From assembly GCA_037157565.1 (NCBI GenBank), contig JAZHRO010000012.1, positions 60,131,501 through 60,195,500 on the forward strand: a DNA stretch of 64,000 nt. The letters are read 5' to 3'. This document shows, in pieces, positions 22,600 through 31,420 of this stretch (position 1 is the first letter of the stretch; the number at the start of each line of letters is the position of its first letter). Under the pieces are notes generated by a model. That model saw only the letters and a list, made by a program, of their open reading frames with translations. It was not told the origin of the DNA and did no database searches. Source of the DNA: Thalassia testudinum (Eukaryota > Streptophyta > Magnoliopsida > Alismatales > Hydrocharitaceae). Both the position numbers and the translations under genes were made by a program.

Positions 22600-24060
22600 T
22601 AGTCTCCCTACCAAAAATCAGAAGCATCTTGTGGAGTGACCTTCCTTTTTTCCCAATTCAATGTGCCTCCATAAGCATCCCGCAACACTAAGCTCCACAA
22701 GTTATCACCATTTAACATTAGCTTCACCACCCATTTTGACAACAGATAATCACCAAAATCACGTAGATTCAGAACTCCAAGACCACCCTGATCCACTAGT
22801 CTACAGATATCCACGCAACTTACCAGGTCTAGGACTCTTCCCTTATGAGGACCTTTCTAAAAGAATCTCCTCTTAATGGTATCAATTTTTTTTTATGATT
22901 TTCTTGGGTGACTTGAACACCGAAAGTGAAAAATAGGGATAGTCGATAAAACAGTCTTGAGGAGTACTCGATGGCCTCCGTTGGACATGACATGTCCCTT
23001 CCACCCTGAGAGCCTTTTTTCCAACTTATCCATGAGAGGGAGCCAAGCTCTAGAATTAAGTTGTTTGTCTTTCAAGGGAAGCCCAAGATAAATAACAGGA
23101 AGGCTACCAGCTTCCATGCATAAGGTAGTGCCATCACTTCCTCGCTTGACAAATTCATTGGAACAAAAATTGACTTGGCATGGTTCACTGATAGGCTAGA
23201 GACATCACCAAAAATATAAACTAGAGCCTTCCCCCTCAATGAAGAGTGTGTCATCAATGTATTGGAGGATGAGAGTCACTAGAGAGCCATTTGAGGTCAA
23301 GGTATACCCCTTCAAAAATCCATCCTCATAGGCCTTGAATGCCATCCAAGTGACGGTATTCATAGCAATAATATATAGCAGCGGAGCTTGCAGGTACCCT
23401 TGTCTTGGCCCTCGTTGAGGTTGGATCCAAATTCCTGTCGGTCTACCATTCACCAAAATCGAGAATGAGGTGCTTGTGATGCACCTGTTCATCCAAGCGA
23501 TCCATTGGGCTGGCAAGCATCTTCTTTTAAGCACTTGCATAGGTAGGCCCATGAAACACTGAATCATAGGCCTTGGAAAAATAGACTTTCTAGAGAAAAC
23601 CCTTTTCCTTCCTCCTCTAAGAAGCAATGATCTCCTCGGCAATGATAAAGGACTTCTGTAACAACCTGCCTTTGATGAAAGTCAATTATGTGGGACTAAT
23701 GAGATTTGGGATGATGTCCTTCAACATGTTGGCATGTATCTTGGCCACAATAAGGTAGACCGAGTTGGATAGAGCTATCAGCCGAAAATGTTCCATAGAT
23801 TTTGCTCCCACTTTCTTTGGCAAGAGGAACAAAAAGAATTTATTCAGCTTTTTAAAATTTAAGTTACCCTAAAAAAACTATGCACATAGCCATGAAGTCA
23901 TCCTTCACCACTTCCCAAAATTTCTTATAGAACAAGACAAGAAAGCCATTTGGCCTAGATGATCCCTCTACCTTCAAACTCTTATTAGCACAAAGGACTT
24001 CATCCTCCGTTACTTGTCTCAGCAACAACTGAGAGGAATTTTGTTTGAGTACGAGAATGT
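22600..24060 (-). pseudogene. LINE reverse transcriptase remnant (YIDD box)
   Basis: The longest piece, 23205-23642 (145 codons), includes WIAWMNRCITSTSFSILVNG, then GPRQGYLQAPLLYIIAMNTV and LILQYIDDTLFIEG, the palm of a non-LTR RT with the YxDD box as YIDD. 22893-23117 gives PVIYLGLPL...LEKRLSGWKGH and 22608-22814 gives GGLGVLNLRDFGDYLLSKWV, the usual thumb and connection segments. Frames change between these pieces. Confidence 0.88.
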
Positions 24061-24570
24061 TCGCAAATCATTGCAATTTGCCTAGGTTACTTCGTTTGGT
24101 GAAATCATAGAAATGGGATTCCAGAACCTGTGCAACCTGCTCCTTACCAGAGAACAACTCATCGCCAACCTTTAGCGAGGTAATGAGGTTTGTTCTTCTC
24201 GAATTGGCTGCAAGGTGAAACAATCGTGTGTTGGAATCTCCTTTCAACCACAAATGTCTAGATTTTTGTCACCAATTCATCTCCTTCTTGAAACCTTCCT
24301 TGAAGGCTGCCAACTGAAGTCTCTTTCCTTTTTCTCCGTCTATTAGCTCCCTGGCATCCTCTTTTGTGTCCAAAGCCGCTATCCCATATAATGCCTCTGC
24401 TTTGGTCTTTTCTCTTTGTTCTTTAGCTTTTTTCTTGAAAGCTATCAACCTCGTTCTTAGATTCAATAACTTATTTGCTAAGGTTTGTGTTGCTGACGTT
24501 GAAGCTGTCACCTCTATCTATTTTTCCTTCACCAAGTTTCTGAAGCCCTGATTCAATCAACCATGACATA

Positions 24571-25306
24571 TCAAATTTGAAACATGTGGTGCATGTAGCA
24601 TTTAATTAGCCAACCACGACAGAGGAGTATGATTTGAGGAAAGTTTGGGCTTTGCCATAATGTCCACAAGCTGAAACTTCTTTGTGAGTCTGTGACTTCA
24701 ATAGAGCCTAGAAAATGGTCAATCTTGGACTTAGTCTTCGTCGAATTCCTCCAAGTAAATTGGGTTCCCACTATCAGTATGTCATATAAATCCAATTCAA
24801 CTACCAGGGTTGTGAAGGCATCCATAGTCTTATCTTTACACCCATCTGGTACATCTTAAATGGCTAGAGTGCCACTGAGGTCGCTACCCAACAATCAAGG
24901 TCTACCATCAGCAAAGGATGTTGCTTGTCTAATCTCTTCCCAAAGTTCCACTCTTAAGGTGTCATCACACGATCCATGGATGTTGGTGCGGACAAAGGTA
25001 GCACCATCTTAGAAGTCTGTTGAAAACACTTGATAAACACTACCTCCTCGAAATTTGACCAAGTTTAAAAGTGGAACTCTTTCAAGTGACCATCAAACCA
25101 TCTAGTTTTCTCGTAATTTTCATGTTCAGGAATGAGTTGTATATTCTCCTTCCAATTTCTCTCTTAGCGGTCAGTTTAAGATCCTCCAACTTAGTTTCTT
25201 GAATTAATAGGATGTCAGCCCTCCACTCTACAACATATCAATGAAGAGCACCCCTTCGGTTTACATTCTGAAGGTCCTGAACATTCCAAGTAAGGACCTT
25301 GACCAT
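24571..25306 (-). pseudogene. LINE endonuclease (APE-type) remnant
   Basis: The minus strand from 25306 reads MVKVLTWNVQDLQNVNRRGAL, the start of an apurinic-type endonuclease. DILLIQETKLEDLKL follows with the catalytic QET Glu. The frame 24571-24825 gives TQFTWRNSTKTKSKIDHFLGS, the FTW...S.IDRFL block near its C-terminus. A stop after GALH and further shifts break it. Confidence 0.85.
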
Positions 25307-25774
25307 GATAGCATGTTTCCCCTCGTTTAGCCTCACTGACAACCTCCTGATCCCAACCATAGGGGCTACTAAAACATTAGTTGCTGTGGGCTCCCCTCTA
25401 TCCTTGTTCACCTTCCTTATGCCCAGAAGATATTCTAAAGCTAAACCTTTATTTGTAAATCATTCTCATCCTCGATGGTAGCATTGGCCTTCACGTGCTG
25501 GATTGATGTTGTGACCTCGTTCCATGAGGTTGAGACATACCCATGGCCTTGGATGACCTCTCTTGAGAGGATTGCTTTGATGAGGATCAGCTTGGCTGAG
25601 CTTGGGGTTTGAAAACCTAATCGTCATGACCCCTCGATCCTCCTCTTGTGTGTTCCATGGTGCCATTGCGATTATCGCAACCCCCACCGAGAAGGTCTTC
25701 ATCGTCACTTGATGTTGGATCAACCTCCGCTTCGATTGGGGGGCTTGCATAGTTTGCCCCAACTTGGGGGCTAG

Positions 25775-26862
25775 CAGGGGCGGAACCAGAAAATTGTTTG
25801 GGGGGGGGGGGCTGTTAATAATTAATTATGAAAAAAAGCCTAATATTACAATAGTAAAAAAAAGAATCTCATTTTGAGTTGTTAAAGGAGAACTCCATCT
25901 AGTATCTCCTATCCTTTGGAATGTTCCAATTTGATTTAGTTCTCTGCCTGTGTGAAGCTCATCATATGCCAATTTATCTGCTAATTGAATGGCTTGAGCA
26001 GCATGTAGCTTATCATTACGTTTAGAAGAAGCTGTGACAATATTTATAATAGAAGATAATTTATAAAAAAAATTAATGAATTGGGATGACCTCAACTCAA
26101 ACTAATGAATTGGGATGACCTCCCTATGAGTTGTAACCAATGCCAACTACAAATGATGTCACATGCATATGGACATAATATGCATATGGGTGCTCTTTCA
26201 AAAATAATGCTTGAAGACCATTCCATTCTCCTTGCATATTTAAAAAATAACATATAGTCCATCTTATGTTATTCAAATCTTTGGCTCAAATACCCCTCTT
26301 GTGGTAGGGAATCATAGTTTAAGCAAATACAACGTTGAGGCATAGCCATTGATCTAGAAGATATTCCCTAACACATAGAGGCTCTCTTAGAGAGTAAAGA
26401 CTACATACTGTGGTATCCACTTATGCCCATTATTTATTTCAGAAAATAACATGTGATAGGGTGGTGCTCTAGTTGTGTCCATCCTAGCAATCAAGATTTG
26501 GGGGGAACCTATTGGTCCATTAGATGAGAGAAAGGCAATACTTTGCCAACAAGAAATGAAGTAAAAAGAAAAAAGACCTATACCTATTGAGGGAAAAAAG
26601 CGAGCAGCAGAGGAAACTAAGAGGAGCGTTGGCACTGCAGTCGAGTCTGCAGGGAGAGGGAGGATTGAGGAATCACTGCAGAGAATAGGGGGGACCAGGT
26701 AGTTTAGGATTCTTTATTGTTATTTTTTTATTTTTATCCCTGCACTCTATGTTAATTACATGAAGAGGAGGGACCATTAAAAAATTCACCTTATATATAA
26801 AAGATGTTTAAAAAAAAGGGAGGGACCATGACCCCCACATTTCATTCTCCAATTCCGCCCTG
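25775..26862. mobile_element. hAT DNA transposon remnant, 1.09 kb
   Basis: The inverted termini begin CAGGGGCGGAACCAGAAAAT (25775) and, on the complement of the right end, CAGGGCGGAATTGGAGAATG (26862). The flanks GGGGCTAG (25767-25774) and GGGGCTAT (26863-26870) match at seven of eight, the hAT duplication size. The minus-strand frame 25826-26095 encodes KLHAAQAIQLADKLAYDELH and then NQIGTFQRIGDTRWSS, a segment typical of hAT-like transposases of the TTF/DUF4371 group. The remainder is lost, so it is non-autonomous. It interrupts the minus-strand LINE. Confidence 0.85.
25826..26095 (-). pseudogene. hAT transposase fragment
   Basis: This 89-codon frame contains ELNQIGTFQRIGDTRWSSPL. The xxQIGT...GDTRWSS segment is a hallmark of DUF4371-type hAT transposases. 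Nothing of the DNA-binding or C-terminal dimerisation region is recognisable in the element. Confidence 0.8.
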
Positions 26863-26959
26863 GGGGCTATCATAGTTCACCTCATTCACCGCATTGTCCT
26901 CAACTCTCTGATTGATGGAGATATGCCATTTGAAGAACTCTAATCGATGGGGGGTTGGT

Positions 26960-27340
26960 TCTGAGGTAGGTGAAACAGTAGTAGTGAGGCCATTTTCTAT
27001 GCAGTTCTGGAGACATTTACGTTTGGAATGGTTAACACATTCCAGTTTTGGTGATTTTTGGAGGTCCTTTAGGAGAGGAAACTAGAATTAAGGTCAGAAA
27101 ACTTTCAGGTTAAAGAGAAGACAAAAGCTCTGGCGATGCTCTAGGGTATATGGCTAGGAAGAAACGTAGCTATATTCAAGCAGCAACATCCGTACCCTGA
27201 GAATTTTATTAGTTGCATCTTGTCTTTGGCTAATTTTTGGGCATGTACTTTGTAATTTGGCCGCATTTTTTGGCCTTTGATTAATATATTTTCTGGGTGG
27301 TTATCAACCAAGTAACCACCTTTTCACCTTTCAAAAAAAA
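26960..27340 (+). mobile_element. L1-type LINE 3' end, 5'-truncated
   Basis: Plus-strand 3' UTR with the stem-loop at 27296-27320 (GGTGGTTAT, 7-base loop, GTAACCACC: nine pairs, one of them G-U), then CTTTTCACCTTTC and A8. Upstream, decayed text of the ORF2 tail is visible (27020-27190). A possible decayed target duplication is TAGTAGTGAGGC (about 26980) against TAGCAGCAAGGC (27341-27352). It sits inside the minus-strand LINE. Confidence 0.78.
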
Positions 27341-27344
27341 TAGC

Positions 27345-28640
27345 AGCAAGGCTTTCCTTGTTGCACATAAGAATGACCTGTGAAGGAGAGCCACTCAAGC
27401 GGCCCACACATGAGTGGAAAGAAGAATCCACATCCTTAGGCCCATTCTCTACCACATCAGCCGAAAATGAAAAGGATTTAGAAAGTCTTACCAACTTCAG
27501 ATCCATATTTGGATCTAGAGTCCCTCTGTGAAGCATGAAACGTTGGTCCCACAAGCTTACCTGCACCTCCATCCATGTAAGAGAGCACATGTTGTGAGGG
27601 TCCCATTGAAAAAACTTCCATTCGGGGTCTTTCCAAAGCCGGTGATGATTCCTCTTCCAACCTTCCAGACTTGGCTCTTAGTGGTCTATAACCAATGCTG
27701 TGACTCTTGGGCTTCCAAACTTGTCTCATGACCATCCAACTTCTTGTCCCTAGCATTGCAGCGGTCCCCGCCAATGATCCCTTCACCACCAAAGGCAGTC
27801 TTACCACCACCTTAGTGAATGACAAGGATTGCGAGGTCCCTATTGCACTCCCTTGTGCACCTTTGATGATGATCAACCAAGAAGACCCATTCAACTGCAA
27901 CACTACCTTGCTAGGGATTTGCTTATCAGCTTTGACCTCTATCCAAGCCTCAACCTTCGTCAAATCCTCCTCCATAAGCTACAAACTCCCAAAATTGCAA
28001 AGCCTTCCAAAGGAATCCATCATCGAGGAAATGGTTTCAATTGAGCGGAGATGCATGAGTGTACGCATCGGGAAAATGGTTATGACCCCCTTCATAAGAA
28101 GGTGCTTTTCCAATGCTCCATCGGTAAAGGATAGCCTCAACCACTGCAACTCCCCTCTAGCTACTAGTGTTGTCTTGAAGCATAGAGGCTTTATCATCTT
28201 CTAGTCCGAGGAAGAAAGGAGAAATTTACGTTCCTCCATGGCTGAAATTTTGAAGTGCACCCTCTCTCCTAAATCTCTTCCTAGCATCCAAGGTCAGTCA
28301 TCCCTTTACCACATCACCAATCAACGATTCATGCATGGACTCAACCAATAGCAACGTCGGAGACCAAGGTGCATCTACCTTGGCACTTGGGGTCCTTGAC
28401 GGCGGCTTTGATATGGCGGAGTTGAGAACCACAGTTTGTTCTCCCTTTCACTGAAGGTAGGAGGACCTTTGAAGCCCTACATCCTTACAATGGAGACAAA
28501 TGATGGGATCCTCGCATTCGTTCGCAAAATGTTCACATCCCCAGCATCGGAAACACACTATCTCTGCCTTCACAATGTTCTCGCCTTCCAGTCACCCCTC
28601 TCCTGCCTCCGGCCAACCCCCCTCGCACACTCCCTCTTTT
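27345..28640 (-). pseudogene. LINE ORF1 remnant with zinc knuckle
   Basis: The minus strand at about 28560-28500 reads CFRCWGCEHFANEC, an exact Cys-x2-Cys-x4-His-x4-Cys zinc knuckle, followed by EDPIICLHCKDVG, the start of a second one. 28197-27979 and 27975-27478 continue with ALEKHLLMKGVITIFPMRTL and VEAWIEVKADKQIPSKVVLQ, which look like the RNA-binding part of plant LINE ORF1. The frames are broken at least twice. ORF1 lies upstream of the endonuclease on the same strand, as expected. The large plus-strand frame here (27707-28204) is its antisense. Confidence 0.7.
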
Positions 28641-29305
28641 GGTCCTTAAAAGCACCTAACCAATAGCACTCCAATCTTCAAAAAAACCCTAAAACCACCA
28701 TCAGAAACAGGTTGGCAAATGTGTCCGCAGACAGCCATACCAAAAAAGAAATACCCACGGTCCATCAGAAGAAGGAAGCAGAAGAATAGTTAATTTAACT
28801 AGGAATCAACTAGAACATATTAATCAATAAAAAAACTACTTCACAAACAATCTACTCCTCCTGCATATTATCGGCCTACATCCCCAAGGGGGAAAAAGCA
28901 TTGGCCAGCATATTTTTCGTTCTTCGAAAGACAATGTAGAATGGAGCCAAATAGCCATTTGTTATTGGGTAACCTTATTAATATATTTGGATGTGTATTG
29001 ATCATGAACTATCATCCTTTGATTTTTCATTTTTCTTTGTTGCAAATCTTGTTGGTTAACTAGATTTACACCTGTCTACATGATATAACCCTTGGTGTTC
29101 TCTTCGGCAGATGTAGAAGATCATCTCTAAACAGTGTAGAAGCCTTGTTCTTGCTTGTTTGATTCCTTGGACAAAAATCTTCTCTGAGTTGATCTAAATA
29201 GATAGATATATTATCTCAAAATTTAGGCTGTATATAAGTTGTCAAACTATCTCAATTGAATCCGACTATTTATTACATCTGACTTATATAAAAGTTTGAC
29301 TAAAT

Positions 29306-29316
29306 CTTTTCAAAAA
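29306..29316 (+). mobile_element. Ultra-short LINE-tail insertion 4 (11 bp) with 15-bp TSD
   Basis: AAAGTTTGACTAAAT occurs at 29291-29305 and identically at 29317-29331. Between lie CTTTTCAAAAA. Because the flanks and insert all contain A, the border could shift by a base or two. It lies 277 bp upstream of PLD exon B. Confidence 0.65.
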
Positions 29317-29411
29317 AAAGTTTGACTAAATGTGCAGATGTTGCTGTTCTTCACATGAGTTTTTTGAGAGGGTGCTGGTCTTAGCATGCTAAGAGATTGG
29401 AACTTAAATTG

Positions 29412-29568
29412 TGGAAAATATGTTTACTTTTGAACTTTCTATTTACATGTCAAGTCTTTCTTCCTTTCTTTTTTCATCTTTGGATTCCAGTGGAAAATAT
29501 GTCTACTTTTGAACTTTCTATTTACATGGCAACTCTTTGTTCTTTCTTTTTTCATTTTTGGATTCCAG
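29412..29568 (+). repeat. Tandem duplication of 79/78 bp next to exon B
   Basis: Unit 1 is 29412-29490 and unit 2 is 29491-29568. They match from TGGAAAATATGT to GGATTCCAG with a handful of differences. Each unit ends with a T-rich tract and CAG, a good-looking 3' splice signal. The second ends 25 bp before exon B. Confidence 0.9.
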
Positions 29569-29593
29569 TCTGAATAGTTTTGGCAATATGAAG

Positions 29594-29836
29594 GTTTCCT
29601 GTGGAAGTCGGACGATTAACTTGAGAGCAAGAGGTAATGCTAAAGTTAGAGACTGGGTTGCTGCAATAAATGATGCAGCCTTAAGACCCCCGGAGGGATG
29701 GTGTTACCCTCATCGTTTTGGTTCTTTTGCTCCACCAAGGGGTTTGACCGAAGATAGTAGTCTTGTCCAGTGGTTTATTGATGGTCATTCTGCATTTGAA
29801 GCAATTGCTTCCTCAATTGAAGAGGCTAAATCTGAG
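29594..29836 (+). CDS. PLDZETA: PLD zeta exon B: end of PH domain, start of catalytic region
   Basis: This 243-nt exon (81 codons, phase 0 at both ends) reads VSCGSRTINLRARGNAKVRD, then DWVAAINDAALRPPEGWC, HPHR-like YPHRFGSFAPPRGL and FEAIASSIEEAKSE. It closes the PH domain and starts the PLD catalytic region. The join with exon A (GFT/VSCG) aligns with other plant PLD zeta proteins without a gap. The donor is GTATGTAAG (29837). The acceptor AATATGAAG is weak. The reading frame stays open for 57 nt upstream, but starting at the better acceptor at 29568 would give TCT GAA TAG, a stop, in the phase set by exon A. Confidence 0.92.
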
Positions 29837-29925
29837 GTATGTAAGTTTGTTGATAGCATACTATAATGTGAATATGGTTAACCATATTTGCACATTGCAT
29901 TCTAAGTTTACTAGGTCCAATGCAG

Positions 29926-30042
29926 ATTTTTATCACTGGTTGGTGGTTGTGCCCTGAATTGTACTTACGGCGCCCTTTCGGTGCGCATGCATCCTCGCGA
30001 CTTGATGCCTTATTAGAAGCAAAGGCAAAAGAGGGCATCCAG
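29926..30042 (+). CDS. PLDZETA: PLD zeta exon C
   Basis: This 117-nt exon (39 codons, phase 0 at both ends) reads [18 protein letters not shown], then [18 protein letters not shown]. This is the conserved strand-helix segment that precedes the first HKD motif in PX-PH PLDs. Intron B-C is only 89 bp. The acceptor is CCAATGCAG (29917-29925) and the donor is GTATTAAG (30043). The next exon is 25.2 kb downstream. Confidence 0.94.
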
Positions 30043-30499
30043 GTATTAAGTTATTTTATTATTCATGTTGACTGTCATAACAAAACAACTTGCTAAATTG
30101 ATGTTGATTTAGGTGCAATAAAAATGAGAGAGCTTCTCCAAGGTTCCTTGGAATGCAATCTAGGCATGACTGCACCTTTTACTTTGATGATGAATATTTT
30201 TGAAAGTAATTCTAGGCTTCTTACTTAGAGAAAAAAATGTTCATTCCAGTGTTCGGTTCTTTACCTGTTTGTCAGAATATGAGTATTTTTAACTTCTGCA
30301 TGCTAGTCACACACATACATGCACACATGATCCAGGATGGACGTTTTGTATTTCTCCAAGGGAACATCTCTTTCACATTGATTAGCACATTTTTCTTCCT
30401 CAAAATGTTGATTAGGCTCTTTAATCAGACTTACTAAGGTCAATATTTCTAAGCGGTGAAGGTACTGCTATTTACATCGTTACCACTTGCTAGTCATTT

Positions 30500-31420
30500 A
30501 TCTTCTATTGCCCATAACTTGGAGTTAGGCTTTGATGAGGTTGGTAGTTGAGTGAAGAACTATGCATGGTGGGAAGGTAGAGATAGACGTAATGGCTAAC
30601 TATGAACTCCACAATGATGGGGAGGCGGAGCTTTTGAGTCTTTGTTTCCATGTCTTTTTGGTTTGGCTTGTAATAAGGACAATCTTGTTTCTGATGTCTA
30701 GGATGGTGCTTCCTGATCTTGGTCCCCCATTCTGCAGCTGAGCTTGTCTGATGCATCCATGGAGGAGTTGCAGGAGTTACTAGGGTCACTTCATGGTATG
30801 TCTATTGGTAAGGATCCGATGGCGGTTTCCTATGGAAGGTTGGAGTTTCTTAGTGGCCTAAGCTTATAAGAAGATGACATGGTGTTGGGGCTGGTGCCCT
30901 TGGCATGGGAGGATTGCTTTTTGATTTGGAAGTTGCTTATTCCTCTGCAGGTTAAAACCTTTATGTGGCTTTTTAGAAGAGAAAAGTTGGTGACGAAGGA
31001 TCTCCGCTCTAGGTGGGCTGATGACAACGATTTGGATTGCATTTTCTATGGGACTACAAGGGAGAATTTGGATCACCTATTCTTTGAGTGCTAGTTGTCT
31101 TTGGTGATTTGGAGGAGATGTGACATTCTCCACACGGATATGTCTTGCTCTTTCGCGTGGTGGGGCTCCTTTTGTTCGTTGGTTCATGTGGGTACGGTGG
31201 CCTGGGTGAAAGCTGTGAGGACATTATGGTCCATCTAGCTCTAGTGTAACGATTTAATTTTTAGGAGGGCAAAGGCTTGGGTTGAGTATATTGTGAGGGA
31301 GGCATGTTGTCGCTTTGAGTTGTGGTTAAACAACCTCTAAGTTCGTTCCTTTTTCGTGATTAAATAATATTTGGATGGTTACCAAGTGACGGTAATTGCC
31401 CTTTTTCCTCTAAAAAAACA
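30500..31420 (+). mobile_element. L1-type LINE, 5'-truncated
   Basis: The frame 30879-31094 gives LLIPLQVKTFMWLFRREKLV and ENLDHLFFEC, the zinc-binding tail of ORF2; the first Cys pair is damaged (CIFY). 31100-31330 continues the tail in broken frames. The 3' stem-loop lies at 31373-31401: GGATGGTTACC, 7-base loop, GGTAATTGCCC, with one mismatch. A pyrimidine run and seven A end the copy at 31420. The 5' end near 30500 is approximate. Confidence 0.82.

Larger units (their letters stand above)
21715..28640 (-). mobile_element. L1-type LINE, minus strand, close to full length, interrupted twice
   Basis: Reading from right to left, this is an almost complete plant L1-like element. ORF1 with a zinc knuckle lies at about 28640-27345. 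The start of ORF2 (26950-26870 and 25770-25310) leads into an apurinic-type endonuclease (25306 to about 24570), then WLKGDSNTRLFHLAANSRR (24180-24253), RT with QYIDDTLF (about 23240-23260), LLSRGGHRVLLKT-like text (22950-23000), and the zinc-binding tail (21794-22207). The terminal stem-loop lies at 21734-21762. A hAT element (25775-26862) and a plus-strand LINE tail (about 26960-27340) interrupt it. Many stops make it inactive. Confidence 0.85.
2295..29593 (+). other. Giant PLD intron A-B (27.3 kb), filled with transposons
   Basis: The intron runs from donor GTGAGT to an acceptor at AATATGAAG and interrupts the PH domain coding sequence in phase 0. It holds at least ten identifiable transposon pieces in both orientations, listed separately. 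The acceptor is poor: the base at -3 is A and there is no pyrimidine tract next to it. Better-looking acceptors lie 16 and 25 bases upstream. 2300-3580 shows no gene. It contains a C-rich stretch near 2578-2596, a short TACA-rich repeat around 3170-3200 and a TGTTGT simple repeat at 3466-3492. Confidence 0.88.
28641..29593. other. Intron sequence upstream of exon B
   Basis: No gene is visible. It holds a micro-insertion (29306-29316) and a tandem duplication (29412-29568) described separately. The 5' end of the minus-strand LINE may extend to about 28740. Confidence 0.7.

Noticed and set aside
27707..28204. 165-codon plus-strand frame
   Set aside because: It lies antisense to the LINE ORF1 remnant, whose zinc knuckle and order with ORF2 make the minus strand the coding one.
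29537..29593. Upstream in-frame extension of PLD exon B with a Met
   Set aside because: It falls in the duplicated intron segment, and including it would break the gap-free protein alignment between exons A and B.
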